Assembly (NCBI RefSeq): GCF_900637635.1
Contig: NZ_LR134383.1
Location: 2,672,001 to 2,736,000, forward strand
Source: Legionella jordanis
Lineage (GTDB): Bacteria > Pseudomonadota > Gammaproteobacteria > Legionellales > Legionellaceae
DNA length: 64,000 bases
Direction of reading: 5' to 3'
Each line of letters starts with the position of its first letter. Position 1 is the stretch's first letter. The notes beneath the pieces were generated by a model that did no database searches, was not told the origin of the DNA, and saw only the letters and a program-made list of their open reading frames with translations. Positions 17,833 through 27,241 of the stretch are shown in pieces. A program made the position numbers and the translations under genes.

Positions 17833-18909
17833 ATGAATACTTTGTCTAAGCGAACTGAAAAATATACTATTGTCTCTAATACATTAGCGTGTATGAGCAA
17901 TCAACAATTACAACAAATCCTGTCCGCTGGAAAAGAGATGCATACTGGAATTGGAGGCACTTCTGTTCAAATAGAGATCGAAAATATCCCTGTGTTTGTA
18001 AAAAAGGTCCCAATTACTGAATTAGAACTAAAACCAGATAACTTCATGTCGACAGCTAATATATTTAATTTACCGATGTGCTATCAATATGGTATTGGCT
18101 CGGCTGGCTTTAGCGCTTGGCGTGAACTTGCAGCACACATCATGACAACCAACTGGGTGATCGGTGGTAAATGCCCCAATTTCCCAATGATGTATAGCTG
18201 GCGAATAATCCCGAATTCTTTAAATAAAACAGATCTTTCCTATTGGGGATCTACTGAAAAATATTTAGATTATTGGGAAAACAACGAAAATATCAAAGAG
18301 CGTGTACATGGTCTGAATAGTTCCAACACCAGTGTTTTATTATTTCTTGAGCATTTCCCGAAAAATTTACACCAACATTTAAAAGAAGTTTTGTCATCAA
18401 GTATCGCTGAATTAGATTCAATTAACCATGTAGAAAAATTGAATAAATCATTTGAAACGGTTTTAGAATTTATGCGTGAAAATGGTTTTCTTCATATGGA
18501 TGCTCATTTTCATAACATTTTAGCTGATGAGGATGACATTTATCTCAGTGATTTTGGTTTAGCACTGTCAAAGAAATTTGATTTATCAATGACTGAACAT
18601 AATTTTGTAAAAGACCATGAAAATTATGATAGATGTAGTTATTCAGTCAATTTGCTACATGGTGTCCTAACAACCTATGCAGGAAAGGAACATTGGGACA
18701 AGACATTAAGTGATTACTTAGCAAATAAACTTTCAATTAAACTGCCCGATAAAATAAATGAAATACTATCTAAAAATGCCCCTATTGCAGAAAAAATGCA
18801 TACATTTTATAAAGAAATCCAGAAAGATAAGTCAACTCCGTTTCCATCAAATCATATGAATAGGATGCTCGAAACAGTGCGGCAGGAAAAATTTTATGAT
18901 TCAAATTGA
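17833..18909 (+). CDS. Protein kinase-fold protein, substrate unknown
   Basis: A 358-residue protein with the catalytic signature of the kinase fold: HMDAHFHNIL (residues about 218-227; Asp as base, Asn for metal) and SDFGLA about 14 residues later. A glycine-poor N-lobe contains VFVKKVPI, whose lysine could contact ATP. It resembles eukaryote-like kinases or antibiotic phosphotransferases found in Legionella accessory regions. It opens the run of modifying enzymes after the transfer operon, and its 3' end overlaps the next gene by 14 bases. Confidence 0.65.
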   Translation: MNTLSKRTEKYTIVSNTLACMSNQQLQQILSAGKEMHTGIGGTSVQIEIENIPVFVKKVPITELELKPDNFMSTANIFNLPMCYQYGIGSAGFSAWRELAAHIMTTNWVIGGKCPNFPMMYSWRIIPNSLNKTDLSYWGSTEKYLDYWENNENIKERVHGLNSSNTSVLLFLEHFPKNLHQHLKEVLSSSIAELDSINHVEKLNKSFETVLEFMRENGFLHMDAHFHNILADEDDIYLSDFGLALSKKFDLSMTEHNFVKDHENYDRCSYSVNLLHGVLTTYAGKEHWDKTLSDYLANKLSIKLPDKINEILSKNAPIAEKMHTFYKEIQKDKSTPFPSNHMNRMLETVRQEKFYDSN

Positions 18910-19894
18910 AAAAATAACGGGTGAACTAGTTAAAGCCTTGTGTCAAAAAATTACAGCGGAGTTACCTGAGTACTTCGGATTACCTGAAGCAAATGAGCAT
19001 TACGCTATAGGTGTTACAAAACATATAAATTTCGCTGCGAAAAAGAATGATAACTATATTGGTCTCATTTCAATTGATTTTCCTTATCCTAATAATGCCA
19101 ATATTTATTGGATGGCTGTGAGACGTGATTTTCACCGTCAAGGTGTTGGAAAGCAATTAATAGATGAGGCTTGTCATTTTGCTATAACGCAAGGTGCTAA
19201 AACTATAACCGTTGAAACTCTAAGCCCTTCCGAGTCAGAAGAGAATTATCTTAAAACGTATCTGTTCTATCAGTCGGTTGGTTTTAAAGCTCTTTTTGAT
19301 TTAAAACCCGCCGGATATGAGTGGAATATGGCATATATGATGAAACAGCTTGAACCTTTAGCAATAAACCAACAGGCAATTGCTATCAAAACACTGACGT
19401 TATCTGATATCCCCTTTCTGGTCGATGCCTTTCAAAAAGCAAATTGGCAAAAACCTGCGTCGTTATTTGAAAAGTATTACCAAGAACAACAACAGGCTGA
19501 ACGAGTCGTATGGTTGGCTTATTTTCAAGATCAAATTGCCGGCTATGTTACGCTAAAATGGACATCACTCTATAAACCTTTTGCGCAAAAACAAATCCCA
19601 GAAATTATGGACTTAAATGTCTTACCTTCTTTTCGAAAATTCGGAATAGGAAGTACTTTACTAACAGCCGCTGAAGAAAAAGCAGCTAGTCAGCACTCAC
19701 ATGTAGGTCTTGGCGTTGGTTTATATGGCGGACAAGATGGGGGATATGGACAAGCGCAACGGCTTTACATCAAACGCGGCTATATTCCTGATGGACTGGG
19801 GGTCACTTATGACTATAAACCAGTTGATCCAGGAAAAATGGTTTCTTTGGACGATGATTTGATATTATGGTTTACCAAGCAGATTGATTCGTAA
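18896..19894 (+). CDS. Double-domain GNAT acetyltransferase
   Basis: A 332-residue protein with two GNAT domains. The first has the acetyl-CoA-binding motif VRRDFHRQGVGKQLIDEA (about residues 76-93), and the second has LNVLPSFRKFGIGSTLLTAAE (about 237-257; quoted separately). Tandem GNAT proteins include mycothiol synthase-like and aminoglycoside acetyltransferase-like enzymes; the substrate cannot be read from sequence. It overlaps the kinase-like gene upstream and lies six bases ahead of the APH gene, so the three are probably cotranscribed. Confidence 0.75.
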   Translation: MIQIEKITGELVKALCQKITAELPEYFGLPEANEHYAIGVTKHINFAAKKNDNYIGLISIDFPYPNNANIYWMAVRRDFHRQGVGKQLIDEACHFAITQGAKTITVETLSPSESEENYLKTYLFYQSVGFKALFDLKPAGYEWNMAYMMKQLEPLAINQQAIAIKTLTLSDIPFLVDAFQKANWQKPASLFEKYYQEQQQAERVVWLAYFQDQIAGYVTLKWTSLYKPFAQKQIPEIMDLNVLPSFRKFGIGSTLLTAAEEKAASQHSHVGLGVGLYGGQDGGYGQAQRLYIKRGYIPDGLGVTYDYKPVDPGKMVSLDDDLILWFTKQIDS

Positions 19895-19900
19895 ATTATC

Positions 19901-20803
19901 ATGGAAAATTTAATTTCTCACTATAGTTTCAAGTTTAATTTACACAATGCTATTTTCACCCACATTGAGCACAAAGATGCTATGGTAGCAGTAGTTTATA
20001 AAGTGGTTTTGCCCGATGGAAGCCGAAGTATTTTAAAAATATGTCCTCGTGATGAGGATTATCATCGTGAGGTATATTTTTTACAGTTTTTCTCAAAGTT
20101 AATACGAGTTCCTAAAATCATTAAAATAGAACCTCCATTCAAAGGAATCTATGGTGGTATATTAATGGAGTATCTACCAGGAAGTGTGCTTACTCACAAT
20201 GAATTGACTGAAAATCTTGCATTTGAGATTGGAGCGATGCTTGCCTGCATCCATCTAAATAGGACTAGTAGTTATGGCGATTTAACCCAACCATACCATT
20301 TAACTTGTGATCCAAAAACGCCATTGAGAATTAAATTTAAAGAAGGCTTATCTGAATGCAGAGGGCATCTTTCTCAAGGAATTATAGATCAAATACAAGG
20401 GTATTATGATTCTCATGAGAATATTATAAATTATGTAGATGGCCCATGTATTATTCATCGTGATTTTCGTCCAGGGAATATCCTTGTAAAGAACAAAAAA
20501 TTATTAGGAATCATTGATTGGGCTTCTGCTCGTTCAAGTTTTGCTGAGGAAGATTTTTGTGCTTTAGAGCTTAATGAATGGTCCTCAAATTCTAAAATAA
20601 AAGCTAGTTTTTTAGATGGGTACGCCAGCATAAGGCCAATACCAAATTATACTCAATTAATGCCACTTTTGCTTATGGCGAGGTCTATTGCTATCATTGG
20701 TTATACTATCAAAAAGGGAACTTGGAATAGTATGGACTCTTTAATTCATAACAAAAATCTGGAATATATTAAAAAGTTGCTTGTTACTTCTGATGGTCAA
20801 TGA
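19901..20803 (+). CDS. APH-family phosphotransferase
   Basis: A 300-residue aminoglycoside/choline-kinase-fold protein. The Brenner motif IIHRDFRPGNIL lies near residue 185 and the metal-binding IIDWAS about 20 residues later; the N-lobe lysine is in SILKICPRD. All catalytic residues seen in active APH proteins are present, so the enzyme may work. The natural substrate is uncertain; homologues modify aminoglycosides, macrolides or small alcohols. Immediately preceded by the GNAT gene. Confidence 0.78.
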   Translation: MENLISHYSFKFNLHNAIFTHIEHKDAMVAVVYKVVLPDGSRSILKICPRDEDYHREVYFLQFFSKLIRVPKIIKIEPPFKGIYGGILMEYLPGSVLTHNELTENLAFEIGAMLACIHLNRTSSYGDLTQPYHLTCDPKTPLRIKFKEGLSECRGHLSQGIIDQIQGYYDSHENIINYVDGPCIIHRDFRPGNILVKNKKLLGIIDWASARSSFAEEDFCALELNEWSSNSKIKASFLDGYASIRPIPNYTQLMPLLLMARSIAIIGYTIKKGTWNSMDSLIHNKNLEYIKKLLVTSDGQ

Positions 20804-20992
20804 TACGCCCCAATGTAGATCGGATTCGGACTGCTATTACCTATGATTTGGCGATATGAAGTCTATAAACCTGAGAGAAATGCCTTCCCGCACTAATTGT
20901 CTAAAAATAAACATAAACAATCCTCTCACCTGAAACATGGTATATTAACGTTTTTGAGACAAATTACTGGACAAATACAAGAGGTATCGATA

Positions 20993-21772
20993 GTGAGCAA
21001 GAACACGACCAATTTTGGGTTACCAATTGAATACCAACAATTACCCCAGTTTTTTGATGCGCATAATATTAATGATGAAACTGAAGTTAAAAATGCGTTG
21101 ATCGAAAAGCTGTTAAAAACGCAAGGATCCAAGACAATTCTGGACATGACCTGTGGTACCGGTTCACAAGTACTCTATTTAGCTCAACATGGATATAAAA
21201 TTACAGGGAGCGATCTAAGCCCTGCTTTAATTGATTCAGCCCGAAATAAAGCCAAGAAAATGAATCTGAGTATTCCGTTCCTTGTAGGAGATATGCGAAC
21301 TATTAATGTAGGAAAATTCGATGCGGTTATAACAATATTCAGCGCTATAGGACATCTTAACAAATCAGATTTTGAAATAACGCTTCAAAACATACGCCAT
21401 AATTTAAATGATGGAGGTATATACATCTTTGATATCTTTAACTTACAAGCCCTTACGGATGAGGTCATTAAAAATTTTGTTATGAATATCAATAGTGTTA
21501 TTGATGGTGTTACATTTCGCAATCAGCAAAACTCAGAAATAGACAGGGAAAATGGCCTGCTTATTTCTCATGATAAATATACGATTACAAAAGAAGGCAG
21601 CAAAGAGGAATACCATACAAACACATTTAGTCTGCAAATATACACTGCACAAGAATTACAGAATTTACTCGAAAAAAATGGATTTGAAGTTCTCAACCAG
21701 TATGATATGGATGGCTATAAATTTATACCTGATAAGAGTCTGAATATTTTAACTGTAGCAAAGATGAAATAA
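20993..21772 (+). CDS. SAM-dependent class I methyltransferase
   Basis: The methyltransferase core has the motif I LDMTCGTGSQVLYLA, motif II-like GSDLSPALID and VGDMRTINVGKFDAVI. I prefer the GTG at 20993, preceded by AGAGG at 20980, giving 259 residues; a TTG at 20897 would add 32 residues that lack family-like features. It resembles small-molecule N- or O-methyltransferases such as those acting on glycine or antibiotics. The substrate is unknown. It sits between an APH gene and a cyclase remnant. Confidence 0.78.
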   Translation: MSKNTTNFGLPIEYQQLPQFFDAHNINDETEVKNALIEKLLKTQGSKTILDMTCGTGSQVLYLAQHGYKITGSDLSPALIDSARNKAKKMNLSIPFLVGDMRTINVGKFDAVITIFSAIGHLNKSDFEITLQNIRHNLNDGGIYIFDIFNLQALTDEVIKNFVMNINSVIDGVTFRNQQNSEIDRENGLLISHDKYTITKEGSKEEYHTNTFSLQIYTAQELQNLLEKNGFEVLNQYDMDGYKFIPDKSLNILTVAKMK

Positions 21773-21774
21773 AC

Positions 21775-21918
21775 ATGGAACCTTTGAAATTTCCTTACCA
21801 ACTCATTGAATTAACCCATACATTACCCTCTACTGGTAGTTTTGTCATGGCGGCCTTCCCACTAAAAATCAGGCGAGCGACTGAAGCACCTATGCGTTTA
21901 ATAGGGCTATTGCCATGA
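21775..21918 (+). pseudogene. Internally deleted cyclase/kynurenine formamidase-like remnant
   Basis: A 47-codon frame that looks like the two ends of a cyclase-family protein joined together. The start MEPLKFPYQLIELTHTLP resembles the family's N-terminal LIDLTHTL motif, and the end FPLKIRRATEAPMRLIGLL resembles the C-terminal PLKI.GGDGSPVR.. tail. The middle, which carries the metal-binding HxGTHxD, is missing. Its stop overlaps the ATG of the next gene, so it may now serve only to couple translation. Confidence 0.45.
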
Positions 21919-22748
21919 ATTATCATAATGAACAAATAGAAAACAATCCTGATGCACAACAAATCAATGAATGTCTTAATTTAGCCACCAAAATTTTAGG
22001 TGACAATCTTTTAGGCGTTTATCTCTATGGTTCAGCCCTTGTCGGTGGTTTACAAAAATACAGTGATATTGACTTATTGGTTGTAACCCATAATGCCACA
22101 ACCTCAAGTGAAAAAAACGTATTAACGAAACACCTGCTTCACATATCAGGCCTTTATATGAGAAGCGCAAAACGGCCTATAGAAATGACGGTTGTTGAAA
22201 AAAGAGCAGTTAACCCCTGGCATTATCCCCCTCGTTTTGATTTTCAATATGGAGAATGGTTAAGAGCTTCTTTTGAGATCGGTGATATTGAACCACAGAA
22301 TTATGAAATGCCCGATCTTGCTTTGATTATCACTCAGGTTTTATTGAAGAGCCAGACCTTATTTGGGGAGCAGCCAGAAAAAATTTTAGCGCCAGTTCCC
22401 TACGCTGATTTTATTAAAGCGATGCTTCAAGATCTGGATAGACTTGCAGCCGATATCAAGGATGATACTCGAAATGTGCTACTCACCCTGGCACGAATTT
22501 GGTGCACTTTAGAAACCAATACAATTTGCTCCAAACCAGATGCAGCGGATTGGGTAATAGAACGGTTGCCAAAAACTTACCAAGCCGTGATGAATAGAGC
22601 AAAATCCATCTGCATAGGCGATGAAAATGAATATTGGGAAGATATCAAAGCATCGTTAAAACCTTGTGCAGATTGGATGCTACAGGAAATTAACACAATC
22701 AAATTATCCATAAATCCAAACAAAATAGCCTACAAGGTGAGCGAATGA
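21915..22748 (+). CDS. aadA: AadA-like aminoglycoside nucleotidyltransferase
   Basis: A 277-residue ANT(3'')-type enzyme. The nucleotidyltransferase signature GVYLYGSALVGGLQKYSDID (about residues 34-53) has the GS...D.D motif, and the rest follows AadA closely: RPIEMTVVE, WHYPPRFDFQYGEWLR, RNVLLTLARIWCT and ADWVIERLPKTYQ. AadA enzymes adenylate streptomycin and spectinomycin. Divergence from clinical AadA is clear, so the resistance range cannot be assumed. The start overlaps the cyclase remnant by four bases. Confidence 0.82.
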   Translation: MNYHNEQIENNPDAQQINECLNLATKILGDNLLGVYLYGSALVGGLQKYSDIDLLVVTHNATTSSEKNVLTKHLLHISGLYMRSAKRPIEMTVVEKRAVNPWHYPPRFDFQYGEWLRASFEIGDIEPQNYEMPDLALIITQVLLKSQTLFGEQPEKILAPVPYADFIKAMLQDLDRLAADIKDDTRNVLLTLARIWCTLETNTICSKPDAADWVIERLPKTYQAVMNRAKSICIGDENEYWEDIKASLKPCADWMLQEINTIKLSINPNKIAYKVSE

Positions 22749-23626
22749 AGGAACTTACTTTTTTTAAGGGTTATCAACAAGATGAGCAAAAGCGCGCCGC
22801 GTTTAATCACCTTGCAGTTAAAACCTTTGATTTATCGTTTGAAGAATGGTACCAATCCGGCTATTGGCGAGATAAATACATCCCCTACACCTTGTTTGAT
22901 GGGGAGCAAGCCGTTGCCAATGTTTCAGTAAATATTATGGATTTTAGCATCTTTGGCCATCAACAAAGAACCATCCAGATTGGCACTGTGATGACAGAGG
23001 AAGCCTACAGAAATCAAGGCTTAAGTAGAAGGCTCATGGAAAAGGTCTTTGAAGATTGGAAAGCAAATAGCCATCTGATTTATCTTTTTGCTAATTCAAC
23101 CGTATGGGGCTTCTATCCTAAACTTGGATTTAAGTCAGTTAAAGAGTACCAATACCAGCGAACAATAATCCCAACAATGAAAGCTAACTTCATCAAATTG
23201 AATATGGATAAAACAGAAAATAGGGAAAAACTCTTTGATTATGCCAAAAACACCCACCCATTTAGCAAGATTTCCATGCAAGCAAACGCCGATTTGGTCA
23301 TGTTTTACTGCATCACGGTATATAAAGATAATGTCTTCTATCTCCCTGAATTGGATGCCATCGTCATTGCCGAAATGAATGGACGACAACTGCATTTATT
23401 AGACGTGTTTAGCATAAAAGAGCAAAATTTAAACGATGTTATCCATGCTTTGAGTGATGAAACCATAGATACTGTGCGACTTGGTTTTGTTCCCACGGAT
23501 TGTTCATCCTATGAGATAATTCCTATCGATGAAAAAGAAAAGGATGAAATGCTTTTTCTTGAGGCAGACAAGACCGCTTTATTCGATGAAAATCAGTTGA
23601 TGTTTCCACTGTTGTCTCACGCATAG
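22745..23626 (+). CDS. GNAT acetyltransferase
   Basis: A 293-residue protein with an N-terminal GNAT domain: IGTVMTEEAYRNQGLSRRLM (about residues 79-98) carries the Q/RxxGxG/A-type acetyl-CoA loop. The C-terminal part (about 160-290) is a separate alpha/beta domain, as in Eis-like or YpeA-like proteins. The start overlaps the AadA-like gene by four bases, indicating a common transcript. The substrate is unknown; the setting suggests antibiotic or metabolite acetylation. Confidence 0.72.
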   Translation: MKELTFFKGYQQDEQKRAAFNHLAVKTFDLSFEEWYQSGYWRDKYIPYTLFDGEQAVANVSVNIMDFSIFGHQQRTIQIGTVMTEEAYRNQGLSRRLMEKVFEDWKANSHLIYLFANSTVWGFYPKLGFKSVKEYQYQRTIIPTMKANFIKLNMDKTENREKLFDYAKNTHPFSKISMQANADLVMFYCITVYKDNVFYLPELDAIVIAEMNGRQLHLLDVFSIKEQNLNDVIHALSDETIDTVRLGFVPTDCSSYEIIPIDEKEKDEMLFLEADKTALFDENQLMFPLLSHA

Positions 23627-23643
23627 GTCAAGAGGGTTTAAGT

Positions 23644-24102
23644 ATGGATGAACATAACACCTTGATTCTGTTAAATGAACTATCAGAAAAAATCAATAGC
23701 TTATATGGCTTTGTCAAAATTGCTGGTGAAAACTTTGGAGAACCGGCAATAAACTCCGGTCCATGTGGCCCTTTTGCTAATGCTTTTTATACGATTTGGA
23801 ATCAAAAATTTACTGAAAAAGTAAATATTGCCTTTATTATGGTAAAAAATTCTGATGAATGTTGGCATGTATTAATTAGATTACCAAATGGGTTACTTTT
23901 TGACGGTGGTCTTGGTGTTCATTCAGATGATAGGTGGGATAAAGACAAATTTGATATAGTAGATATGCGCGAATATGACCTGCAACTATTAGAAAAATAC
24001 TCAGGTGGTTTGAATAGAACGTACCCTAGATATTGCCCCAATTTTTCTATTAGTGAAGTCACCCACTTGATAACAAATTGCATCGACCTGATTGAAGAAT
24101 AA
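23644..24102 (+). CDS. Hypothetical protein in the modifying-enzyme cluster
   Basis: A 152-residue soluble protein with a central GPCGPFANAFYTIWNQKF and a CWHVLIRLPNGLLFDGGLGVH block. The Cys, His and Asp in this order (GPCG..., CWHV, LFDGG) resemble a papain-like or transglutaminase-like arrangement, but this is a loose impression only. It follows the GNAT gene by 17 bases and precedes a broken APH gene by three. Not a family I can name. Confidence 0.55.
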   Translation: MDEHNTLILLNELSEKINSLYGFVKIAGENFGEPAINSGPCGPFANAFYTIWNQKFTEKVNIAFIMVKNSDECWHVLIRLPNGLLFDGGLGVHSDDRWDKDKFDIVDMREYDLQLLEKYSGGLNRTYPRYCPNFSISEVTHLITNCIDLIEE

Positions 24103-24104
24103 AA

Positions 24105-25112
24105 ATGAATATGCAACTGTTGATAGAAAATCTGCAACTTGGTGAATTAAAAGCACAGCCTGAATTACTCACAGGCGGTGCGCTGCATACTATGATTAAA
24201 ATAGAAACCAACAACGGCGCTTTTGCGATTAAACGATTAAACGATTAAATCCGCATATTACCGCTAAAAGTCATTTTAAAAACGCCTATGAGCGCTCCGA
24301 GCAGATTGCTAATGAAATGGCTAAAAATGACATACCTGCGGTTAAGGCTTTATCTTTTAATAATGAGTATGTTATTAACGTCGATAAAGATCATTATATA
24401 ATATATCCGTATATCGACGGTCATTTACTGGATGAGTCCAAGTTAACGCTTGAGCATGCACGTTCTATTGGCGAATTGTATTCGTTAATTCATTCAGCAA
24501 ATATCCACCATGCTGAAACAGATGAAGCCCAGTACGATTACTTAGACGATGCACACTGGGTAAAACTGATTGAACGCTCCAAACATTCTGATTTGATGGC
24601 GTTATTGCCAGTCATTTTAGATTGGAATCAAACCTATTTTCAGGCCATCCCAATCCTCAAACAAGAGTCAGTTATTACACATAGAGACATGCACATTCAG
24701 AATGTGCTATGGGATAGTCACAGTAAACCACATATCATAGACTGGGAAAGTGCTGGCTTAATGAATCCCATGTTAGAAATAATAGGATATGGAATGGAGT
24801 GGCATTATTTTATATCAGAAAGTAAATACCCCCTTTTTGAAGAAATTGCTCACCACATACCATCAACATATTTCTAAAACATGGATAACATCTTCCCATC
24901 AAGCATTTACAGGATGGCTAGGACATTGTGTATTAGCATGGACTGAATTTAACATACATCGCATGCTTGGCGAGGTTTCTTCTGATGAAGCTGAAATATT
25001 AAAAGGACGCGAAATTCTCGAAGAAAAAATGATACCTTGTATAAAATATATTCGGTCAGAAGAAGCGTTTCTAAAGTCATTGTTAGAAACATTATTTTCA
25101 ACTAAACAATGA
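24105..25112 (+). pseudogene. APH-family phosphotransferase broken by two frameshifts
   Basis: Three frames together encode one APH protein. The first piece begins at ATG 24105 and stops after AIKRLND at 24246. An 8-base unit (ATTAAACG) present once too often at 24228-24243 causes the shift; with one unit less the frame reads AIKRLNPHITAKSHF. The second piece includes THRDMHIQNVLWDSHS and the metal motif IIDWESAG. A further one-base insertion in a C5T5 run near 24830-24840 shifts to the final piece ending LETLFSTKQ. Both changes would have to be reverted to restore the protein. Confidence 0.8.
24228..24250. repeat. 8-bp tandem repeat causing a frameshift
   Basis: Two complete ATTAAACG units followed by a third incomplete one (ATTAAAT). 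The unit length is not a multiple of three, so adding or losing one switches the reading frame of the APH-like gene that contains it. It could be a simple slippage mutation or, less likely, a contingency repeat. Confidence 0.85.
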
Positions 25113-25141
25113 ATATTCATTTTCGATGAAGGATTGCAGCA

Positions 25142-25868
25142 ATGATGGATGATCCACAATATACTAACGACTTGACTGTTGAAATGGTATAAGCACTTGA
25201 AGAACGATAACGCAGCTATTCAATGGGCAGTAGATTATCTGGAGTCTCATCATTGCAGATTGATTGCTATTCAAAAAATAGTTGAACCAGCTCATTCGAT
25301 AGTGAGTAAAATAAACACATCCCAAGGCGTCTTCTACTTGAAGCAAACGCCACCCGCGCTATTTCTTGAGCCTGATACAATATCCCTGTTTCAAGCTCAC
25401 GGATGTCAACATATCCCAACCGTCATTGCAAAAAATGACCGCTATCATTGCTTTTTGACAACCGCATGTGGCGATCTCACTTTACGTGCACTGTTTTCAA
25501 AAAGCGGCGTTGATACTGATTTATTGGGACAAGGCATCAGTCATTATACATCTATTCAAAGAAATTTAGAGAATGATGCACCTAAGCTAATCACCTTTGG
25601 CCACCCCGATTGGCGTCTTGATAAATTTCCTTTGTTATACCGCTCGCTTATACAAGAAACCGATCATTTGATTGCTGATGGTCTAACGTCTGAAGAAATC
25701 ACAGCCCTTAATCATGCTTATGATTTTTGTGTAGAACAATGTGAACGGCTATCAAAGTACAAGATCCCTGAAACCATCAACCATTGTGATTTTCACGATA
25801 ACAATATGCTGCTTTCCAAAATATCAGGAGAGATAGTCGGTGTCGCTAAATGTTTGGGGTGCGTTTGA
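25142..25868 (+). pseudogene. APH-family phosphotransferase, frameshifted and truncated
   Basis: The likely original start is ATG 25142 (MMDDPQYTNDLTVEMV), which stops at once at 25188; one extra base near 25188 separates it from the long frame beginning WYKHLKNDNAAIQW. The long frame keeps the catalytic NHCDFHDNNML near its end but is cut after GEIVGVAKCLGCV, before the second metal-binding aspartate. It is therefore broken at both ends. The region to 26030 has no gene and ends at the left inverted repeat of an insertion sequence. Confidence 0.72.
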
Positions 25869-26030
25869 TGGATAAAAATCGACTGAATTTTTTGATTTTC
25901 AATCATTAACAAAGTATCATAATTTGAAATGGTTTTTCAATATTAAATAACATAAAGGATGCTGGTGCAGGGAATGAACTATTTGTTAGCTATCAAACAA
26001 GACTTGCTCATAACGTCCAATGACTTGAAT

Positions 26031-27219
26031 TAGTTTCGACTTAATCTGACACAAGTACTTGAAAAAGAGAGAGTTTCCGGTTTTGATAGAAGTGCGAACT
26101 TGAAACAAAACCAAAAGGAAAACTCTCATGATAGATAATACAGTTAAAATTATTAAACATAAAGTTGGCTTATTAAACCTTGCTGAAGAATTAGGGAATG
26201 TATCTAAGGCATGTAAAGTAATGGGCTTATCCAGAGATACATTTTATCGCTATAAGTCGGCAGTAGAATCGGGAGGAGTTGATGCTTTATTCGATCAAAG
26301 CCGAAGAAAACCTAATCTAAAAAATAGAGTAGAAGAAGCAATTGAACTCTCGGTAAGGGAGTATGCGATCGCATTTCCAGCCCATGGTCAGCTTCGTACG
26401 AGCAATGAGCTTCGTAAACGGGGTATTTTTGTTTCTCCAAGTGGAGTTCGTAGCATTTGGCTGCGATATGAGCTTGCCAATTTTAAAGACCGCTTAAAAG
26501 CATTAGAGGCTAAAGTAGCTTCTGAAGGAATTATATTGACGGAAGCGCAGGTCGTAGCTTTGGAGAAAAAGAAATTTGATGATGAGGCATGTGGTGAAAT
26601 CGAAACAGCACATCCTGGTTACCTCGGCTCGCAAGATACTTTTTATGTGGGTACGCTTAAAGGAGTCGGTCGCATTTATCAGCAAACTTTTGTTGATACC
26701 TATAGTAAAGTGGCATTTGCCAAGCTTTATACGACTAAAACGCCAATTACTTCAGCAGATTTACTGAACGATAAGGTTTTACCCTTCTTCGAACAACACG
26801 ATTTACCTATACTGCGTATTTTAACAGATAGGGGTACTGAATATTGTGGCAAGGTAGAACAGCATGATTATCAGCTTTATTTGGCAATTAATAACATTGA
26901 CCATACAAAGACAAAAGCAAATTCACCCCAAACAAATGGGATTTGTGAACGTTTTCATAAAACGATTTTACAGGAGTTTTATCAAGTAACATTCCGAAAG
27001 AAAATTTACGAATCAATCGATGAATTGCAAAAAGATCTGGACGAATGGATGGATTACTATAATAATCAACGTACTCATCAGGGTAAAATGTGTTGTGGAC
27101 GTACTCCAATGCAAACTTTGATAGAGGCTAAACAAATCTGGATGGAAAAATTTATAAACTAAATTTGACCTGACAGACACTTCTTAAAAACCGGTAACTG
27201 TCAGATCAAGTTGGAACTA
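26031..27219 (+). mobile_element. IS481-type insertion sequence
   Basis: About 1.19 kb with one transposase gene. The ends are imperfect inverted repeats: left 26031-26051 (TAGTTTCGACTTAATCTGACA) begins TAGTTTCGACTTAATCTGAC, and the right end 27199-27219 on the reverse strand begins TAGTTCCAACTTGATCTGAC, 17 of 20 matching. I see no convincing target-site duplication, so the element may have been rearranged or is old. Confidence 0.75.
26128..27162 (+). CDS. IS481-family transposase
   Basis: A 344-residue DDE transposase. The N-terminal helix-turn-helix (KVGLLNLAEELGNVSKACKV, then GLSRDTFYRYKSA) is typical of IS481. The rve catalytic core has DTFYVGTLKGVG (first Asp about residue 171), ILTDRGTEYCG (second Asp about 234) and NGICERFHKTIL (Glu about 271), followed by the usual MDYYNNQRTHQG tail. 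All three acidic residues are present, so it may be active. Shine-Dalgarno AAGGAAAA precedes the ATG. Confidence 0.92.
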   Translation: MIDNTVKIIKHKVGLLNLAEELGNVSKACKVMGLSRDTFYRYKSAVESGGVDALFDQSRRKPNLKNRVEEAIELSVREYAIAFPAHGQLRTSNELRKRGIFVSPSGVRSIWLRYELANFKDRLKALEAKVASEGIILTEAQVVALEKKKFDDEACGEIETAHPGYLGSQDTFYVGTLKGVGRIYQQTFVDTYSKVAFAKLYTTKTPITSADLLNDKVLPFFEQHDLPILRILTDRGTEYCGKVEQHDYQLYLAINNIDHTKTKANSPQTNGICERFHKTILQEFYQVTFRKKIYESIDELQKDLDEWMDYYNNQRTHQGKMCCGRTPMQTLIEAKQIWMEKFIN

Positions 27220-27241
27220 CTACAAATGACTGGACCATTGC

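Noticed and set aside
20897-20992. N-terminal extension of the methyltransferase from a TTG codon
   Set aside because: There is no ribosome site for the TTG and the added residues do not resemble methyltransferases; a GTG with AGAGG in front lies further down.
24979-25000. CTGATGA-like strings inside coding regions (also near 10470 and 13296) as further hammerhead cores
   Set aside because: No GAAA segment, stem II or stem III is found at suitable spacing, and they lie in or beside protein-coding sequence.
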